From the NCBI GenBank assembly GCA_965224595.1, contig OZ245057.1, forward strand, positions 124,001-188,000: a DNA stretch of 64,000 bases, read 5' to 3'. This document shows positions 9,199-17,639 of the stretch, piece after piece. The first letter of the stretch is position 1. Each line of letters begins with the position of its first letter. Both the position numbers and the translations under genes were made by a program. The notes below the pieces were generated by a model. It worked only from the letters and a program-made list of their open reading frames with translations. It was not told the DNA's origin and searched no databases. This DNA comes from Aliivibrio_A sp016764915. GTDB lineage: Bacteria; Pseudomonadota; Gammaproteobacteria; Enterobacterales; Vibrionaceae.

Positions 9199-9618
9199 AT
9201 GGACAGACATTCGAATTTCTATCATATCAATCGTTGTTTCATCTTATTTGCGGCAGCATCAATCTCACTGAAGGGGCTGTTGCAACCTGAATATTTTGCA
9301 CTGTTATTACAAGATACAGGTTTGGTTTCTAGCATGATATCCAAGCTGATTAGCGGACTGTTTTCACTGTTAATTGCCGTGTTCATTGTAGGGTATATCA
9401 CTACAAAAATTAGTCTTATTCCAGTTATTGCCTCTATCGTGACCTATCTTATGGTGATTGGACTGGCTCTGTTTCAGGGGCTGAATATTGATTGTGATTG
9501 CTACCAACAAAGTTCAATTGAATCCATAGTTTACACAAACATCACAGCACAGTTTTTCGTTATCTTAGTTATCACTGTTGTCACCACTTCAGCCGTATTT
9601 TTTGAAAAACGGCAATAA
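9199..9618 (+). CDS. MauE/DoxX-like redox membrane protein
   Basis: 139 residues with four hydrophobic segments, and a cysteine pair in the loop NIDCDCYQQ after the third. Small four-helix proteins with a C-x-C loop here resemble the MauE/DoxX redox-associated group, which hands electrons or thiols across the membrane. It starts 19 bp after yqeB and is followed 32 bp later by a membrane-anchored rhodanese, so the three are probably co-transcribed. Its function is unknown. A link to cofactor sulfuration or selenation is inference from position only. Confidence 0.55.
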   Translation: MDRHSNFYHINRCFILFAAASISLKGLLQPEYFALLLQDTGLVSSMISKLISGLFSLLIAVFIVGYITTKISLIPVIASIVTYLMVIGLALFQGLNIDCDCYQQSSIESIVYTNITAQFFVILVITVVTTSAVFFEKRQ

Positions 9619-9650
9619 TTTTAATCCGATTTATTTTTAAGGACACCGTT

Positions 9651-10214
9651 ATGCTGGCCAGAAAACAGTACGCACCGCTTCCACCTTGGTTACGAATAGT
9701 AATTATCACAATAGGTGTTGGTTTTGCTATTTTTTCACTCTCAACCTCAGCTCTTTTTGTCGATAATAAATACCAAGCAGAAGTGAGAAAAGAGTCTATT
9801 GCACTAAAATTGCACAACGAAACGATGACTGGTCAGTATAAGTTAATTGATACTGCAACATTGAAGCAGCAGTTGGACAATGATGAGCCCATGTTGATTG
9901 TTGATGCCATGCCCTACAAAAAAAGCTACCAAATTGAGCATATCCCAACAGCGGTTCAGTTCCTGTTTCCCATCACTACCATGGTGAAATGGAATATTGA
10001 GGAGACAGGCAACAAAACCATTGAGGACTTCACCGCTCTACTTGGCAACGATAAGTCGCAAACATTGGTCTTCTATTGTGGATTTGTGAAATGTGGACGC
10101 AGTCACAACGCAGCCTCGTGGGCCATTAAACTGGGTTACAAAAATGTCTATCGTTATCCGGGAGGAATTTACGCGTGGAAAGGCAACCGATACTCAACCA
10201 TGAGTAGTCATTGA
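9651..10214 (+). CDS. Membrane-anchored rhodanese-like sulfurtransferase
   Basis: 187 residues. One N-terminal membrane segment (about residues 14-35) is followed by a rhodanese domain from about residue 65. The active-site loop is FYCGFVKCGRSHNAAS, with a candidate catalytic cysteine, a second cysteine and an arginine, and PGGIYAWKG is the typical C-terminal signature. AAGGA precedes the ATG. Rhodaneses carry persulfide (or perselenide) sulfur. Next to yqeB and a MauE-like protein it could supply sulfur or selenium to the molybdenum centre. This is a hypothesis: the topology with a single N-terminal anchor could also place the domain in the periplasm. Confidence 0.75.
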   Translation: MLARKQYAPLPPWLRIVIITIGVGFAIFSLSTSALFVDNKYQAEVRKESIALKLHNETMTGQYKLIDTATLKQQLDNDEPMLIVDAMPYKKSYQIEHIPTAVQFLFPITTMVKWNIEETGNKTIEDFTALLGNDKSQTLVFYCGFVKCGRSHNAASWAIKLGYKNVYRYPGGIYAWKGNRYSTMSSH

Positions 10215-10231
10215 GCACCCTAACAGCTAAA

Positions 10232-10262
10232 TGTCCCAATATTCCAAGTGAATATTGGGACA
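10232..10262. terminator. Bidirectional hairpin between convergent genes
   Basis: TGTCCCAATATTC (10232-10244) pairs perfectly with GAATATTGGGACA (10250-10262) around a five-base loop. It lies between the rhodanese gene (+) and the acetyltransferase gene (-). Confidence 0.7.
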
Positions 10263-10276
10263 ATTCATCGTTCACT

Positions 10277-10849
10277 TTAAGAGGTTGATACTATTTTCTC
10301 ATACGGGATTTTATACACAACTTCATCCAGTTCGATACCAGCCATAGAAGTTACCTGAAGCTCTTTAAACACCTCGCCTCCCAGTGATTCAGCAATATTT
10401 CGACTTGAAACATTGGCTTTATCAACTGGGTAAATAGCGTATTCGAAAGCAAGCTGCTTTGTAGCCCAATGTGCCAGCGTTGTTATCGCTTCCATGCCAT
10501 ATTTGTGGCCATGTGCAGATTTTTTAAGCCAAATTCCCAATTCAGGAGTGTTGTATTTTCCACGGCCATGAAAACCACAGCACCCTAAAAACTCGCCAGT
10601 AGTGTTATTCACAATCACCAAAACAATCTCTTGCTTTAGGCCCATTAATCGCTTTGAATCATTAATGAAGGCAAGTGTCTCTTCTATGTTACTGGCAGGC
10701 TTAGGCATCATATAGCGAGTTATTTCACTATTAAATTCGAAGAATATCTCTTTAGCAAATCGTTCATTAATAGAATGTAACGCCACACGTTCACTTTTTA
10801 TAAATAACGAATTAAAATCAATACTATTAGGTTCTTTCAATTCAAACAC
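10277..10849 (-). CDS. GNAT acetyltransferase, RimJ/RimL type
   Basis: 190 residues with the layout of ribosomal-protein-serine-acetyltransferase-like GNATs: an N-terminal strand SERVALHSINERFAKEIF, a central GCCGFHGRGK, ELGIWLKKSAHGHKYGMEA as the acetyl-CoA binding region, and VDKANVSSRNIAESLG near the end. It probably acetylates an amine on a small molecule or protein, with the substrate unknown. It is a single gene, convergent with the rhodanese operon. The 288 bp upstream is AT-rich and holds no other gene I can support. Confidence 0.78.
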   Translation of the reverse strand: MFELKEPNSIDFNSLFIKSERVALHSINERFAKEIFFEFNSEITRYMMPKPASNIEETLAFINDSKRLMGLKQEIVLVIVNNTTGEFLGCCGFHGRGKYNTPELGIWLKKSAHGHKYGMEAITTLAHWATKQLAFEYAIYPVDKANVSSRNIAESLGGEVFKELQVTSMAGIELDEVVYKIPYEKIVSTS

Positions 10850-11137
10850 TTTAAATAAACTCCATTTAATGCCTACAATTTCGACAATAACACAAGCTTG
10901 GATAATTAAATAAATGAAATATTATAAAAACACTATAAATAAAAATTGTTAACATTTTAGTACATAACTGCAACTGTGTTGCACTGGATTTCTTTTGCCA
11001 ATAACCGTTTACAATTAATTAATAACTTGCAGTTCATCACAAATATAACGCTAAAATGATTAACATCGACTAACAATATTTCTATTAGTCCCTTTTTTAT
11101 TTCATAATAATCAAACCTTCTGTTTAGAGCACGCCTG

Positions 11138-11674
11138 ATGAAAAGCTCACTAACTCTCATTATTACTTTATTTGTAATCATTGGCTGTAATTTTAGTTTT
11201 TCTAACCAAGGGATCATTGTTGCCAATAAACCGGCCAGTGAGCAGTTGACTCACATCTACCAAAAATTTAAAGCTGAGCATAATTTCAGCACCTCTTTAA
11301 TGGGACCAGATGCGAATGACAATGGGATTCGAGATGACATAGATCTTTTTATAAACATGATGAAAGTTGATATTACTTACCGAAATGTAATTAGACAAAG
11401 TGCTCGTAATATTCAATCTTCACTGTCGCATGATTTTAGTATTCCTACGAAGGAAAAAGTGATGATTGCTAATGACATTGCAAACAGACCGGATGGTCTG
11501 CTCGCATGTAACGTACGCATTAAAGTTTATCGTAAAGACAGACGTGCTTTATCCGATATTTTAATATCTCTCACACTAAATACTAAAGCACGCTCTGAAG
11601 CTTACTTGCAGTATAATTATCTATTAAAAGAACAGAACTCTTTATCTGAGAAAGAAGAGGATTGCACTCACTAA
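11138..11674 (+). CDS. Hypothetical lipoprotein with an EF-hand-like segment
   Basis: 178 residues. A short hydrophobic N-terminus ends in the lipobox VIIGC (Cys17), predicting a lipid-anchored envelope protein. The stretch DANDNGIRDDID at about residues 55-66 has the acidic, glycine-containing pattern of a calcium-binding loop. No further family is recognised. It is convergent with the LysE-type gene, and the two stops are about 11 bp apart. Confidence 0.6.
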   Translation: MKSSLTLIITLFVIIGCNFSFSNQGIIVANKPASEQLTHIYQKFKAEHNFSTSLMGPDANDNGIRDDIDLFINMMKVDITYRNVIRQSARNIQSSLSHDFSIPTKEKVMIANDIANRPDGLLACNVRIKVYRKDRRALSDILISLTLNTKARSEAYLQYNYLLKEQNSLSEKEEDCTH

Positions 11675-11684
11675 TAACGTGGAT

Positions 11685-12311
11685 TTACTTCTGTCGTAAA
11701 AATGCCACGGCCAAACCGGATGATATAAACGTTAGTCCAGCGCCGATATTTAAACCTGATATTAGCTTGGGTCTACTTTGTAACCAATTGGATAGTTGAG
11801 AAGAAAATACGCCCATTAAGCTAAATCCGATTGCAGTCAACAGTGCAAACCATACACCATACCCGATCATTTGAACGGTAACAGAACCAAGGTTTGGGTT
11901 AACGAATTGAGGGATAAAAGCGAGCACAAACAGCCCAGGTTTTGGATTTAAGGCGGCAGATAAAAATCCGGTAGAAAAGATGGTGGTTAACGACTGTTTT
12001 TTAGCCGGTTCTAATGAGAATAGATTCCTAGTTCTCAGCACTTTAATGCCAAGCCAAATCAGATAACCGGCACCAATCAATTTAACCACATAAAATGCCA
12101 ACTCAGAGGTCTGGATAAGCAGTGTCAGCCCAAATGTTGCGGCCATGACGTGAAACAATATTCCAGCACCGGATGACATTCCTGACATTATAGCCGCGAA
12201 CTTTCCTTGGCTCAGTCCACGCCCAATCGCTAACAAATTGTCTGGCCCAGGTGAAATCACCAACAATAAGCAAGCTAAAGTGTAAGTAACAAAAACATCT
12301 AACGGGAACAT
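11685..12311 (-). CDS. LysE/RhtB-family amino acid exporter
   Basis: 208 residues, five or six membrane segments. The N-terminal motif VISPGPDNLLAIGRGLSQG matches the LysE/RhtB translocator signature (SPGPD), and NPKPGLFVLAFIPQF is the second conserved motif. It probably exports an amino acid or metabolite, but the substrate cannot be read from sequence. It lies 38 bp downstream of the alkylation-repair gene on the same strand and may share its transcript. Confidence 0.85.
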   Translation of the reverse strand: MFPLDVFVTYTLACLLLVISPGPDNLLAIGRGLSQGKFAAIMSGMSSGAGILFHVMAATFGLTLLIQTSELAFYVVKLIGAGYLIWLGIKVLRTRNLFSLEPAKKQSLTTIFSTGFLSAALNPKPGLFVLAFIPQFVNPNLGSVTVQMIGYGVWFALLTAIGFSLMGVFSSQLSNWLQSRPKLISGLNIGAGLTFISSGLAVAFLRQK

Positions 12312-12349
12312 ATCACATCCTTTGATTTAATTAAGAAAATAGCAGAAAA

Positions 12350-13435
12350 CTACCTTCCTTCTTTCAACTGAAACTCATGGTAAGCCACTTCATGGCCATT
12401 GATGATTATCGCGACACCATGAACACCTGCGTAGTAGACTCTGGTTGAAGTTTTCTTAAACGAGTGGGATTTACTGATCTCTTTCCTTTTGGCGTTGTTT
12501 TCAGACTCTGATAATTTAAAAACCTTTCGGGTATGTGACCCATTCTTTTTTAAATGATTAATAGCGTATTCGACTCTGAGCCTACCTAATTTTTTGTTCA
12601 GGGATTGTAGAGTAAACGTAAACGTTATTTTTTCACCAACATTGACTGACTCTGCCACCTTAAAATTGTTAATTTCAATGTGCTCAGGATTCTCAAAGCC
12701 AAACAGTGACATGATGTCAGGTCGCCCTTGTTTGAGCAGGGTACGACAGCCGTGCTTCACTAGCCAATCTGTCTCTTTCGAATCGCCTATCCACTGCTGG
12801 GCAAGATGTATCACTACATCTGGGCTGTCTTTTGCTATGTCGTTAAGGTTATTTGCCACACTTCGTCTTACATACTCGCTTTCGTCGTTTTTAAGCTTTT
12901 CTAAAATCGGTACAACTGCACTCGAATCTTTTTTGAATAAGGGTAATGCCATTGCCCACGGCAGACGAGGTCGACATCCTTCCGATGCTAATCGTCGCAC
13001 GTGATGATTTGATGAGTCGGCCCACAGTTCCATTTGTTCCATCATCTCTTTAGGGTATTTGACAATGAATGGCCGAACCGCAAATTCGGAACTAGAGTGT
13101 TCGGTAAAATGGGCCAATGCTGCTATTGATGGTTCATAGTCATCCAAACCATAAAGTTCTACAAAACCCGGGAAAAACATATATTCAAAACCAGAAAACT
13201 TAGGTGATATCGCTTTTAACACTGCGAGCTTTGAACGGTAATCACTTGGTAAAAAGGTATACAAGGCCTCTGAGATATGTGCCATCCGTTCTTTTAGCTC
13301 TTTTAACTCCCACTGGTTATCAAATACATATTGAGTGAAACCATCAGAATCAAAATCTTTATACTCGTGACTGACTTGCTCACACAATACAGCGATAAGC
13401 TCCCCGTTATACAGATTCTTTAGCGGTTCCGGCAT
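12350..13435 (-). CDS. DNA alkylation repair (AlkD-like) HEAT-repeat protein
   Basis: 361 residues. Residues 1-235 or so form alpha-helical HEAT-like repeats of the AlkD family, with FAVRPFIVKYP, HHVRRLASEGCRPRLPWA and EYVRRSVANNLNDIAKDSPD. The C-terminal ~110 residues (VNVGEKITFTFTLQS onward) look like a separate beta-rich domain seen in longer bacterial members. AlkD-type proteins excise bulky or cationic alkylated bases. Whether the catalytic residues are intact was not checked. The start is GC-poor and unremarkable. Confidence 0.75.
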   Translation of the reverse strand: MPEPLKNLYNGELIAVLCEQVSHEYKDFDSDGFTQYVFDNQWELKELKERMAHISEALYTFLPSDYRSKLAVLKAISPKFSGFEYMFFPGFVELYGLDDYEPSIAALAHFTEHSSSEFAVRPFIVKYPKEMMEQMELWADSSNHHVRRLASEGCRPRLPWAMALPLFKKDSSAVVPILEKLKNDESEYVRRSVANNLNDIAKDSPDVVIHLAQQWIGDSKETDWLVKHGCRTLLKQGRPDIMSLFGFENPEHIEINNFKVAESVNVGEKITFTFTLQSLNKKLGRLRVEYAINHLKKNGSHTRKVFKLSESENNAKRKEISKSHSFKKTSTRVYYAGVHGVAIIINGHEVAYHEFQLKEGR

Positions 13436-13466
13436 AGTATTCCCCTCAATACGTTTAAATTTCGAA

Positions 13467-13907
13467 ATGAATGAAATACAAAAACAGGCTCACTATTGCA
13501 GTATTCATAACCCACGAAACTATCGTACCATTACTATCGTAAGCGGGACATTTACAGCACTTAAATTCATGGGTAAGGCCATTATGCTCAACCCTATCGG
13601 ATTGATGGCTGCAGGTATCGCGGCCGCTGTTGTTGGTATCGGTTACTTGATTGATAGATTCATCGGTTTTGATGTGATATTGCAAGCAGTGGGCAAAGCG
13701 ATTGGATGGGTGTGGGATGGCATCAAATCTATGATTAATATGCTGCCCGACGCGCTTATCCCGGATGACTGGAAAACCTCACTTGAGGCAGCTGGTGATG
13801 AGTTATTAATGCTCTTTATCTTAATCCGATGTTTGTCGTATATACAATATCGATTTGTTTTTATAGCGTGTGTCTCATGTTCTAGTTTCCCGTCCTATAA
13901 AACGTGA
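13467..13907 (+). pseudogene. Remnant of a phage tail tape-measure gene
   Basis: The central part (about 13570-13800) reads IMLNPIGLMAAGIAAAVVGIGYL, then AVGKAIGWVWDGIKSMINMLP. This hydrophobic glycine-rich pattern is typical of the C-terminal part of P2-like tape-measure proteins. Flanking residues (for example the ending ILIRCLSYIQYRF) do not fit the family. No other tail genes surround it, so this is an isolated prophage scrap, probably not functional. Confidence 0.5.
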
Positions 13908-13914
13908 TGCATTG

Positions 13915-13978
13915 TTTCTACAAACCGAAGTCTACTTTCTACAAGAGTAATGCATAAGTTTGCAGTAACTCACTAATT
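13915..13978 (+). repeat. Left copy of a 64-bp inverted repeat
   Basis: Contains CTACAAACCGAAGTCTACTT and continues to CACTAATT. The reverse complement of this block aligns without gaps to 43401-43464, with about 53 of 64 bases identical and a 19-base perfect core. It borders the left cassette group. Confidence 0.75.
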
Positions 13979-14019
13979 ACTATCACTTTGAAGAGTATAG
14001 TTAGCCTAAATGTTGAGTG

Positions 14020-14065
14020 ATAAGATGCAAAGCGCATTGTTTAAACAATGCATTTTGCATCTTAT
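14020..14065. repeat. 46-bp near-perfect palindrome
   Basis: Arms of 23 bases meet at GTTTAAAC with no loop, and only two positions fail to pair (one of them a G-T). It lies 35 bp before the first cassette gene and 42 bp after the inverted repeat. Confidence 0.8.
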
Positions 14066-14100
14066 TAAGCTGTTACCATCATTCGTATTTTAGGTGTTGC

Positions 14101-14472
14101 ATGATAAATCAAGAAGTGGAAAATACTGGTTGTGGTATAGCTACATTTGGCAATGCCACTGATTTCGAAAGTTTTAGCTCGACTAAAGAGTGGATGAAAA
14201 TAAAGGGGCTATGTAAAGATAATGGCTTTGTTACTATTCCTCAAATGCGATCAGCATTGGAAGAAAAAACAGGGAAAAATATATCTCAGCATAACTCAGT
14301 TAATAAGTTAGGACTGAAAGCCGTTTTATTTGTTGAGTTTTCAAAGAAAGGTCGAGAACGTCATTGGGTTTATTTCGCTGACGGTCTTTATTATGACCCT
14401 ATGCCTGGTAATCTAAACCCAACTACTCAAATCACTTACAAAGTTACACGTATTCTTAATATAAATGGCTAA
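14101..14472 (+). CDS. Cassette-borne hypothetical protein, possible papain-fold
   Basis: 123 residues from the ATG at 14101 (MINQEVENTGCGIATFGN). An earlier in-frame start at 14017 would run through the palindrome and is less likely. A cysteine near the N-terminus (TGCGIATFG) and a later HWVYFADGLYYDPMPGN segment give a Cys...His...Asp order like small cysteine-peptidase-fold proteins, but this is weak. The stop codon overlaps the 5' end of an attC-like site, so it is an integron cassette gene. No named family is recognised. Confidence 0.6.
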   Translation: MINQEVENTGCGIATFGNATDFESFSSTKEWMKIKGLCKDNGFVTIPQMRSALEEKTGKNISQHNSVNKLGLKAVLFVEFSKKGRERHWVYFADGLYYDPMPGNLNPTTQITYKVTRILNING

Positions 14473-14558
14473 CAAGTTGCTTAAACGGAATAAAAACAGT
14501 TGGTTATCGCTACGCGATTTTAACCAACAATTTTTATCCGCTTAGCAAGGCGTTATAC
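14468..14558 (+). repeat. attC site (Vibrio type)
   Basis: Starts CTAACAAGTTGCTTAAACGG and ends CCGCTTAGCAAGGCGTTATA. Outer complementary boxes and a central stem (GTTGGTTA with TAACCAAC) match the imperfect palindrome of integron recombination sites and closely resemble Vibrio cassette repeats. Confidence 0.85.
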
Positions 14559-14602
14559 GCAGTTCGTGCATTGAATCACTTTTAGAGTAAGGATGTCATG
14601 TC

Positions 14603-16906
14603 ATGTCAATAAAGAGTATGAAAAACTTAAAGCGGTTCGGTATTTTTGAGAATCATACGAATGCCAATACTAAGGATTTCGAAAAATATAACTTGTTTTA
14701 TGGTTGGAACGGTAGCGGGAAATCTACTCTTTCAGGTGTATTCAAGTGCCTCGAAAATAAAGCCCATTCGGTAAGGTTTCCTTCCTCAGAGTTCACAGTT
14801 AAGCTTGATAGCGAGGTTACGATTACGCAAGCAAATGTTGCCGAATCTGACTTAAATATTTATACCTTTAATCAAGACTTTATAGATGAAAATATCTCAT
14901 GGAATAGTGTTGTTAAAAGCATTTTACTTGTAGATAAAGAGAAAATTGAAGAGCGTAACAAACTAGAGGAGCTAAATAAGAAGCAAAAATCTGATTCTGA
15001 AGTGCATAGCAAAGAAGCTGGAGCAATTAAAAAGCTGGGTACAGATATATCAAAATTCAGTACTAATAGCGCGCGCCATATGAAAACTAGTCTTCAGTCG
15101 ATAGACACCACTGATAGCTATTACCTGAACTATGACAAGCGAAAGTTTGAAAAATTTATTACTGAAAACCTTGAAGCCACCAAGGCAGACGCCCTGCTTT
15201 TAGATGAAGATAAGATTATTGAGTTAACTAATGCGGCTAAGCCAGATCAAAAGAATACTATCACCTTCACACAGAAAACCATTAATCAGGAAACTTTCAG
15301 CAAGGCTAAAGAGCGCCTTGAGGATCTTTTAAAAACCAGTGTGGTTAGTGAAACTATTCAGAGGCTTGTCAAATATGGCGATATAAAATCTTGGGTTGAA
15401 ACTGGTCTTGATCTTCATAAGCGCCATGATACGAAAGAGTGTGAATTTTGTGGTAATACAATCACGGAAGCAAAAACCAAACAGCTTGAAGCTCATTTCA
15501 ATGACGATTACAAAGCCTTTCAAGACCGACTTGTTAGAGCGCATGACTGGCTTGTAGGTCAATATATTCAATCTCCAATACTTCCCAATGAAAGTGATTT
15601 CTACGAAGAGTTTAAAAATGAATATATTGACTCTTGTTCAGCGTTGGAAAAATCTATAACCACTTTGAACGAAGAAATAGAAGCATGGAACTCTGTTCTA
15701 AAGAAAAAGACAGATAATCCGCTGGAAACAAAGTTAATCGTTGAAGTCATCAATGAATCCTCTGTAACAGTATTTAATGATGCTATGACCGCTATTGGTA
15801 AGGTTGTTGAAAAGCATAACCACAAGTCAGGTAATTTCGAAGTAGAAACAAACAAGGCTAAGAAGCAACTTGAGCTTCACTATGCTACTACTGAAGTTAA
15901 GGATTTTGGCTACCACGAAAAGAAAAGGGAAGTTACTCGTCGAACAGGCGAAAACACTAATCTAAAAACAACTATAAGCAGCCGAAAGCCAGAAATTATG
16001 ATGCTTGAAGACTCACTCTCAAACGAAGGTCTTGGAGCTGATCAGTTTAACGAATCTCTTCACAAGTTCCTTGGTCGTAGTGAATTAACACTTCGCTTTA
16101 ATCCATCGAATAAAGGTTATGAAATACTTAGGAATGGTTCAGATCTCGTAGAGGGAAACTTGAGCGAGGGAGAAAAAACAGCCATAGCGTTTGTTTACTT
16201 CATCACCAAGTTAAAGGAAAATGACAACAAAATGGAAAACACTATTGTTGTCGTAGATGACCCGGTATCAAGCTTTGATTCGAATCACCTTTTTCATGCG
16301 TATTCATTTCTTCGTAGTAACTGTGATAGCGCTAAGCAGTTGTTTGTGCTCACGCATAATTTTACTTACTTTAAATTAGTTCGTGATTGGTTTGAGGGGA
16401 AAAACCGTAAAAGTAGACGTAAGAAAAACGTTGAGGTTGCATTATATTACACAATCGAAGCGTCAACATCTGTACCGCGCCATTCAACGTTTAAAGATGC
16501 TGATTCCAGCTTGGTAAAGTACAATTCAGAATATCACTATATATTCTCAAAATTACACACATTTAAAGATAGCTCTACATTGTCACGAGACGAAGCTTTT
16601 TTGACTGCGAACCTTGCTAGAAAATTGCTTGAATCATTTTTTAGTTTTAAGTTTCCAAAACATCGAAGTGATATCGCTCAACTTATGAATTGCGGTTTAA
16701 TTGGTTGTAATGATACAGATGAAGTAACAAAAGAAAAAATATATAGGTTTATAAATAAATATTCGCACAGCGCTGTTATTGAAATTAACGAAGATTCTTC
16801 AGAAAATCTTCTTGGGGAAAGCCAAAATGTAATTGGTGATATTTTCACTTGGATGCAGGAGGTTGACAAAGTTCACTATAACGAAATGGTCGAAGTAGTT
16901 ACGTGA
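14603..16906 (+). CDS. RloC-like ABC-type ATPase, putative anticodon nuclease
   Basis: 767 residues. Walker A is GWNGSGKST (34-42). A long charged coiled-coil middle carries a CEFC zinc-hook-like pair (Cys280, Cys283). It is followed by the ABC signature LSEGEKTA, Walker B IVVVDDPVSSFD and the H-loop LTHNFTYF. The C-terminal region has Arg673, Glu677 and His722 (LARKLLESF...YSHSAV). These recall the R-x3-E...H triad of PrrC/RloC anticodon nucleases, although the Glu-His spacing is longer than I recall for PrrC. RloC combines the same ATPase, zinc hook and nuclease, and cuts tRNA in response to DNA damage or phage. Cassette-borne, no partner restriction genes. Function inferred. Confidence 0.72.
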   Translation: MSIKSMKNLKRFGIFENHTNANTKDFEKYNLFYGWNGSGKSTLSGVFKCLENKAHSVRFPSSEFTVKLDSEVTITQANVAESDLNIYTFNQDFIDENISWNSVVKSILLVDKEKIEERNKLEELNKKQKSDSEVHSKEAGAIKKLGTDISKFSTNSARHMKTSLQSIDTTDSYYLNYDKRKFEKFITENLEATKADALLLDEDKIIELTNAAKPDQKNTITFTQKTINQETFSKAKERLEDLLKTSVVSETIQRLVKYGDIKSWVETGLDLHKRHDTKECEFCGNTITEAKTKQLEAHFNDDYKAFQDRLVRAHDWLVGQYIQSPILPNESDFYEEFKNEYIDSCSALEKSITTLNEEIEAWNSVLKKKTDNPLETKLIVEVINESSVTVFNDAMTAIGKVVEKHNHKSGNFEVETNKAKKQLELHYATTEVKDFGYHEKKREVTRRTGENTNLKTTISSRKPEIMMLEDSLSNEGLGADQFNESLHKFLGRSELTLRFNPSNKGYEILRNGSDLVEGNLSEGEKTAIAFVYFITKLKENDNKMENTIVVVDDPVSSFDSNHLFHAYSFLRSNCDSAKQLFVLTHNFTYFKLVRDWFEGKNRKSRRKKNVEVALYYTIEASTSVPRHSTFKDADSSLVKYNSEYHYIFSKLHTFKDSSTLSRDEAFLTANLARKLLESFFSFKFPKHRSDIAQLMNCGLIGCNDTDEVTKEKIYRFINKYSHSAVIEINEDSSENLLGESQNVIGDIFTWMQEVDKVHYNEMVEVVT

Positions 16907-16927
16907 CCATCTCAGGCTAGTGGCAGC

Positions 16928-17010
16928 GTATAACAAGGCAAATCACGCAGACGCCTAGCACTGTCGCATTTTTTGCTAAAAACCAAGGCGCAAAAAACTG
17001 CGCCAGCACG
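16928..17010 (+). repeat. Truncated attC-like site after the RloC-like gene
   Basis: The stretch ATAACAAGGCAAATCAC with later CTGTCGCATTTTTTGCTAAA and GCCAGCACG is shared with the site at 18688-18800. Unlike that site, this one lacks the terminal GGCGTTA box and passes straight into the GGAGG ribosome site of the next gene. Confidence 0.65.
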
Positions 17011-17018
17011 GAGGCCGA

Positions 17019-17630
17019 ATGAGCCAAGTAGAGATTCTTGTTTTAGCTAATTCAGTTAAACATCAACAGCATTGTGTCGCAGGGAAGTATCTTGCGAATG
17101 GACAATGGGTTCGTCCAGTTTCAAGCGAAATTGGAGGGGAATTGAGCCATAATCAAGCAAAATATCAAAATCCATATGGAACATTTACAGTAAAGCCGTT
17201 GCAGAAAATTATGATGAAATTTTCACGTCACGTTCCTTTGTCTCATCAACCAGAAAATTATTTAATAGATGACACGGTTTGGACACAACATTACTCTATT
17301 AATTTAGATGAAATAAATAATCATCTCGATGAGCCCAATGATCTTTGGGGAGAAGGTAATCTAGTCCCTCATATTCAAATTCAACTCGGCACAACTAAAA
17401 TAGAACAATCGCTTTATTTGGTAAAAGTGGACGATATTCAGTTATATATGAAAGATGATAAAAGAAAAGCATCTTTTACGTATAATGGAATAGCGTATGA
17501 ACTACCGGTAACAGATCCTAATTTTAGCAACCTTGTTAATGACTTTTCAGGGATTATTGGTGTCCTTTGTATTAGTCTTGGGGAAGAATTTAAAGGTAAT
17601 TGTTATAAACTAGTCGCTACTATATTTTAA
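17019..17630 (+). CDS. Dual OB-fold-containing protein of a three-gene cassette operon
   Basis: 203 residues. The N-terminus EILVLANSVKHQQHCVAGKY and GQWVRPVSSEIGG match what I know of the dual OB-containing domain family found beside small nucleic-acid-related genes. GGAGG five bases upstream of the ATG supports the start. It is followed after 9 bp by a DUF488 gene, which abuts a DUF4326 gene. No catalytic residues are evident, and a ligand- or nucleic-acid-binding role is only suggested by the fold. The family name is from memory and should be treated as tentative. Confidence 0.6.
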   Translation: MSQVEILVLANSVKHQQHCVAGKYLANGQWVRPVSSEIGGELSHNQAKYQNPYGTFTVKPLQKIMMKFSRHVPLSHQPENYLIDDTVWTQHYSINLDEINNHLDEPNDLWGEGNLVPHIQIQLGTTKIEQSLYLVKVDDIQLYMKDDKRKASFTYNGIAYELPVTDPNFSNLVNDFSGIIGVLCISLGEEFKGNCYKLVATIF

Positions 17631-17639
17631 GGATATTAA

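Noticed and set aside
10957..11226. Minus-strand 89-codon frame upstream of and over the lipoprotein start
   Set aside because: It overlaps the signal peptide region of the plus-strand lipoprotein and shows no conserved pattern.
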